A stretch of DNA of 16,409 nucleotides from contig JANXTN010000241.1 in assembly GCA_025352435.1 (NCBI GenBank), positions 1-16,409 of the forward strand, written 5' to 3'. The DNA comes from Ferruginibacter sp. (GTDB lineage Bacteria > Bacteroidota > Bacteroidia > Chitinophagales > Chitinophagaceae). Shown piece after piece: positions 15,101-16,409 of the stretch; position 1 is the first letter of the stretch; each line of letters opens with the position of its first letter. The position numbers were made by a program, and so were the translations under genes. The notes beneath the pieces were generated by a model that saw nothing but the letters and a program-made list of their open reading frames with translations, did not search any database and had not been told where the DNA came from.

Positions 15101-16409
15101 ATTGTTGGATATTTACCTCTTATGTTTGTTGCTATATTGTAATTTAACTGAAGACTGCTGTCGTTAATTTTACCAATGCTTTTTATAAGACCATTTGCAA
15201 AATCAGCATTTACCTGTGCATTGCGGTAGTTGTATTTATTGTATTGTAAAGACGCAATATTTGCTTTGATACTTGAATTCATGGTTTCGTAATTGAAACC
15301 CGTTCCTTTTGCCGTAAATGCTCCGGCAACATTGCCTATAATGGTATCTTGCCTTATTAATTTTCCTAATGCAAAACCCGGCGTGGTTACATACAAATCA
15401 TAATTAACCCTTTCCGGATTTTTAATATTTTTCATGAAACCTTTTACTGTAAGCGGCCCATAGCTTGATCTTGCTTTTAGATCCATTACAACATTCTCTG
15501 TATTGCCGCTAAACTTACCTGCGGCTGATATTTGCTGAGGTAAACTAATTTTTGTTAATGCTGCAGGAGGAATAAAGCCCTCTATTAAACTTTTGTTGAA
15601 GGCCACATTTGTAAATGCCAGATCGAACTTAATATTTTTGGGGTCTTTAATGTTTGTGAGGTTTATTTTACCTGTAAATGCAAGGTCCTTTGCTGATGCA
15701 CTCACATTTGCAGCAATGCTATTTCTATTGCCTGCAATTTTACCTCTTACGCTTAGAAGATTTGGTAGGGACGCAAGCTGTGCCTGGTTTGCAGGGGGTA
15801 CAAATCTTAATAGGTCTTTTTTTAAAATATTACTTTGTAAAATATTTAAATCAAATGAAAATCTTTGAGGGTCTGTAATATCAAACAGCGTTCCGCTTGC
15901 ATTTATTTTGGAGCCCGACAAACCACTTAATTGTATGTATGGTAAATACAACCTTTTCAGATTTCCCCGCAATTCTGTATTAACATTTAAGGTCTGGTTT
16001 ACAAACTGCGCTTTTGGTAAAGATGTGTTTAGTGAAGGTAACAGCAAATACAGATCGTTAAATGCCATGATAGAATTATTAAGCTTTGCAGCTATTAAGG
16101 CACTTTGCGGGTTTTTGGTAATAGCGGCTATACTGTCATATGAAAGTTGAAACGAGTTTTGAATAAGAGAGCGTGGAGTTTTTACAAACAATTCACTTGC
16201 TGAAAATAAACTCCGTGTAAACATGAGATTCATGTGAGTACTATCCAACACAAAACCGCTTTTATCACTAAAAGCAAATTGAGAAATTTTTCCTTTTGTT
16301 GAGTCTGTTGAAAAACGAAACCCTTCAATGCCTGCTTTAATATTTTTGGCATCGAGATGAGCAAAGTCCAAACCTTGTGCAGCAGGTTTATTTACATCAT
16401 CATATTTTA
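12160..16409 (-). CDS. tamB: TamB (DUF490) translocation/assembly module protein, 5' end missing
   Basis: The frame is open through the right edge of the window; the apparent start at 16371 is a TTG inside the gene, and codons upstream read KYDDVNKPAAQG. At least 1415 residues are visible; the N-terminal membrane anchor lies outside. The protein is a very long succession of beta segments, as expected for the hydrophobic beta-taco groove of AsmA/TamB proteins. The TamB C-terminal domain occupies roughly the last 400 residues. Its recognisable parts are LNYNLNVELTKQAALTI with the following ILIDP and GDEIKVQGDARL, YELDKGYYDLHYGILQRKF, GSTITFAGTPIEASANITAEY (partial), LPEESNFLNGDL and VSLLLFNRFVSE-like text near the NKQVFSLLLFNRF segment. 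It spans the periplasm and pairs with TamL; it overlaps tamL by 4 bp. Length in this group commonly exceeds 1400 residues, so no sign of damage. Confidence 0.93.
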   Translation of the reverse strand, partial: KYDDVNKPAAQGLDFAHLDAKNIKAGIEGFRFSTDSTKGKISQFAFSDKSGFVLDSTHMNLMFTRSLFSASELFVKTPRSLIQNSFQLSYDSIAAITKNPQSALIAAKLNNSIMAFNDLYLLLPSLNTSLPKAQFVNQTLNVNTELRGNLKRLYLPYIQLSGLSGSKINASGTLFDITDPQRFSFDLNILQSNILKKDLLRFVPPANQAQLASLPNLLSVRGKIAGNRNSIAANVSASAKDLAFTGKINLTNIKDPKNIKFDLAFTNVAFNKSLIEGFIPPAALTKISLPQQISAAGKFSGNTENVVMDLKARSSYGPLTVKGFMKNIKNPERVNYDLYVTTPGFALGKLIRQDTIIGNVAGAFTAKGTGFNYETMNSSIKANIASLQYNKYNYRNAQVNADFANGLIKSIGKINDSSLQLNYNIATNIRGKYPTMKGEIHVDTAMLNKLHFTKDTINFSLNAIVDAVNLQPRNLNASLLLDSIKLQTGQKFFKIDSTSLIASSFNGTDSIVLKAPFADVHAGGAFDYDLIATSLMQYVNGYYKIPGFVPTNKTIPAQQFAIKGRITQSPLVTTLIPGLVSYDDVIFKGSYASAETDSALNFNTTAANIVYGTNRIANAVANINAKNGKINYEAKFDTLNTGKNILYATSLNGGAARDSFSLNAITKDKANRNWFGLAGTAFVSNDHYTLRMQDTLMLNYERWKVAPDNYITYGPGGILVNNFVISSDSAKIEIRSKQLVADSPIDIVVDNFNLKSVSSFVSKDTVLVAGILDMNATVSDLKKPLPSFTGNASITDVQFMQHPLGTITATAQKQTENNISATVNLKGADNDVSASGNYFLNSTTDQFDADLQVKALSFKTLEAFSANQLVNSHGILSGNIKLNGKFANPQYNGQLNFDTVKFTLAKLGTPYFIDKQKIIFKYPQIEFPSLVITDSLNNALKINGNITSSGIMDYDLDVKINAKDFIVVNAKKTLNNEIYGFASVNVNVGVTGTSARPDIEGDILLNDKSDVKIVLPQASYAKNDGKTIVRFVDVDTFKIDPPQPGFEPAKKPASEFAQFLNYNLNVELTKQAALTILIDPSTGDEIKVQGDARLNAGVDPGGNLVLAGVYELDKGYYDLHYGILQRKFNLIKGSTITFAGTPIEASANITAEYTALTSSKDLLSNEVTDVSPTLANSFNQKLPFRVILYLTGSLSKPNINFDIQLPEESNFLNGDLRTTIENKLLQIRNDPATINKQVFSLLLFNRFVSEQSSDFFKGNGGGFNDLARQSVSQFLSSALNEIAGDIFKGIDIDLNLNSYNDYSNGGNAQRTDLNLALSKSFANNRLVISVGKNFGIEGQDAAAKSAGSNAGFKPDITVAYKLTTDGKYLLRAYTKNQFEVTLDGYVMETGLSFVVTLDYDKFNELFRRKKKVTKK

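Noticed and set aside
16369..16371. TTG as the true start of the TamB-like gene
   Set aside because: The frame continues open to the window edge, and a TamB needs an N-terminal membrane anchor that is not present after this codon.

Overview
The window looks like chromosomal DNA of a Bacteroidota bacterium, most likely of the Chitinophagaceae or a close relative. The evidence is the AT-rich composition, start codons with almost no Shine-Dalgarno sequence, an M57-type secreted metalloprotease, and an Omp85 protein that begins as a lipoprotein (the TamL arrangement) next to TamB. No rRNA, tRNA, insertion sequence, CRISPR array, phage or plasmid signal was seen. Family assignments come from reading motifs, not from database searches.

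Left part (1-3428): the 3' end of a secreted zinc metalloprotease on the plus strand meets a small conserved gene on the minus strand at a shared hairpin terminator. Next, also on the minus strand, come a yihY/brkB-type membrane protein gene and, directly after it, an orphan NtrC-type response regulator with REC, AAA+ sigma-54 activation and Fis-type HTH parts.

Middle part (3429-7669): this is a compact group of small stress and envelope genes. On the plus strand are a single-domain response regulator and a four-helix DUF2383-like protein, closed by a strong terminator. On the minus strand are a ferritin-like DUF892 (YciF-type) protein, a pyridoxamine-phosphate-oxidase-fold general stress protein and a 56-residue lipoprotein. 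Diverging from them on the plus strand is a four-gene operon: a YtxH-type protein, a holin-X-like membrane protein and two unknown small proteins, ended by a terminator. Two of the promoter regions share an almost identical TATTGGCA-type element resembling a sigma-54 -24/-12 promoter. This is notable because a sigma-54 activator is encoded about 1.2 kb from the nearer copy.

Right part (7688-16409): a minus-strand envelope operon, tamB (5' end beyond the window), tamL (ATGA overlap with tamB) and a third gene for a membrane-anchored AsmA-like protein. TamB and TamL are expected to bridge the periplasm and act in outer-membrane protein or lipid assembly; the third protein probably works in the same compartment.
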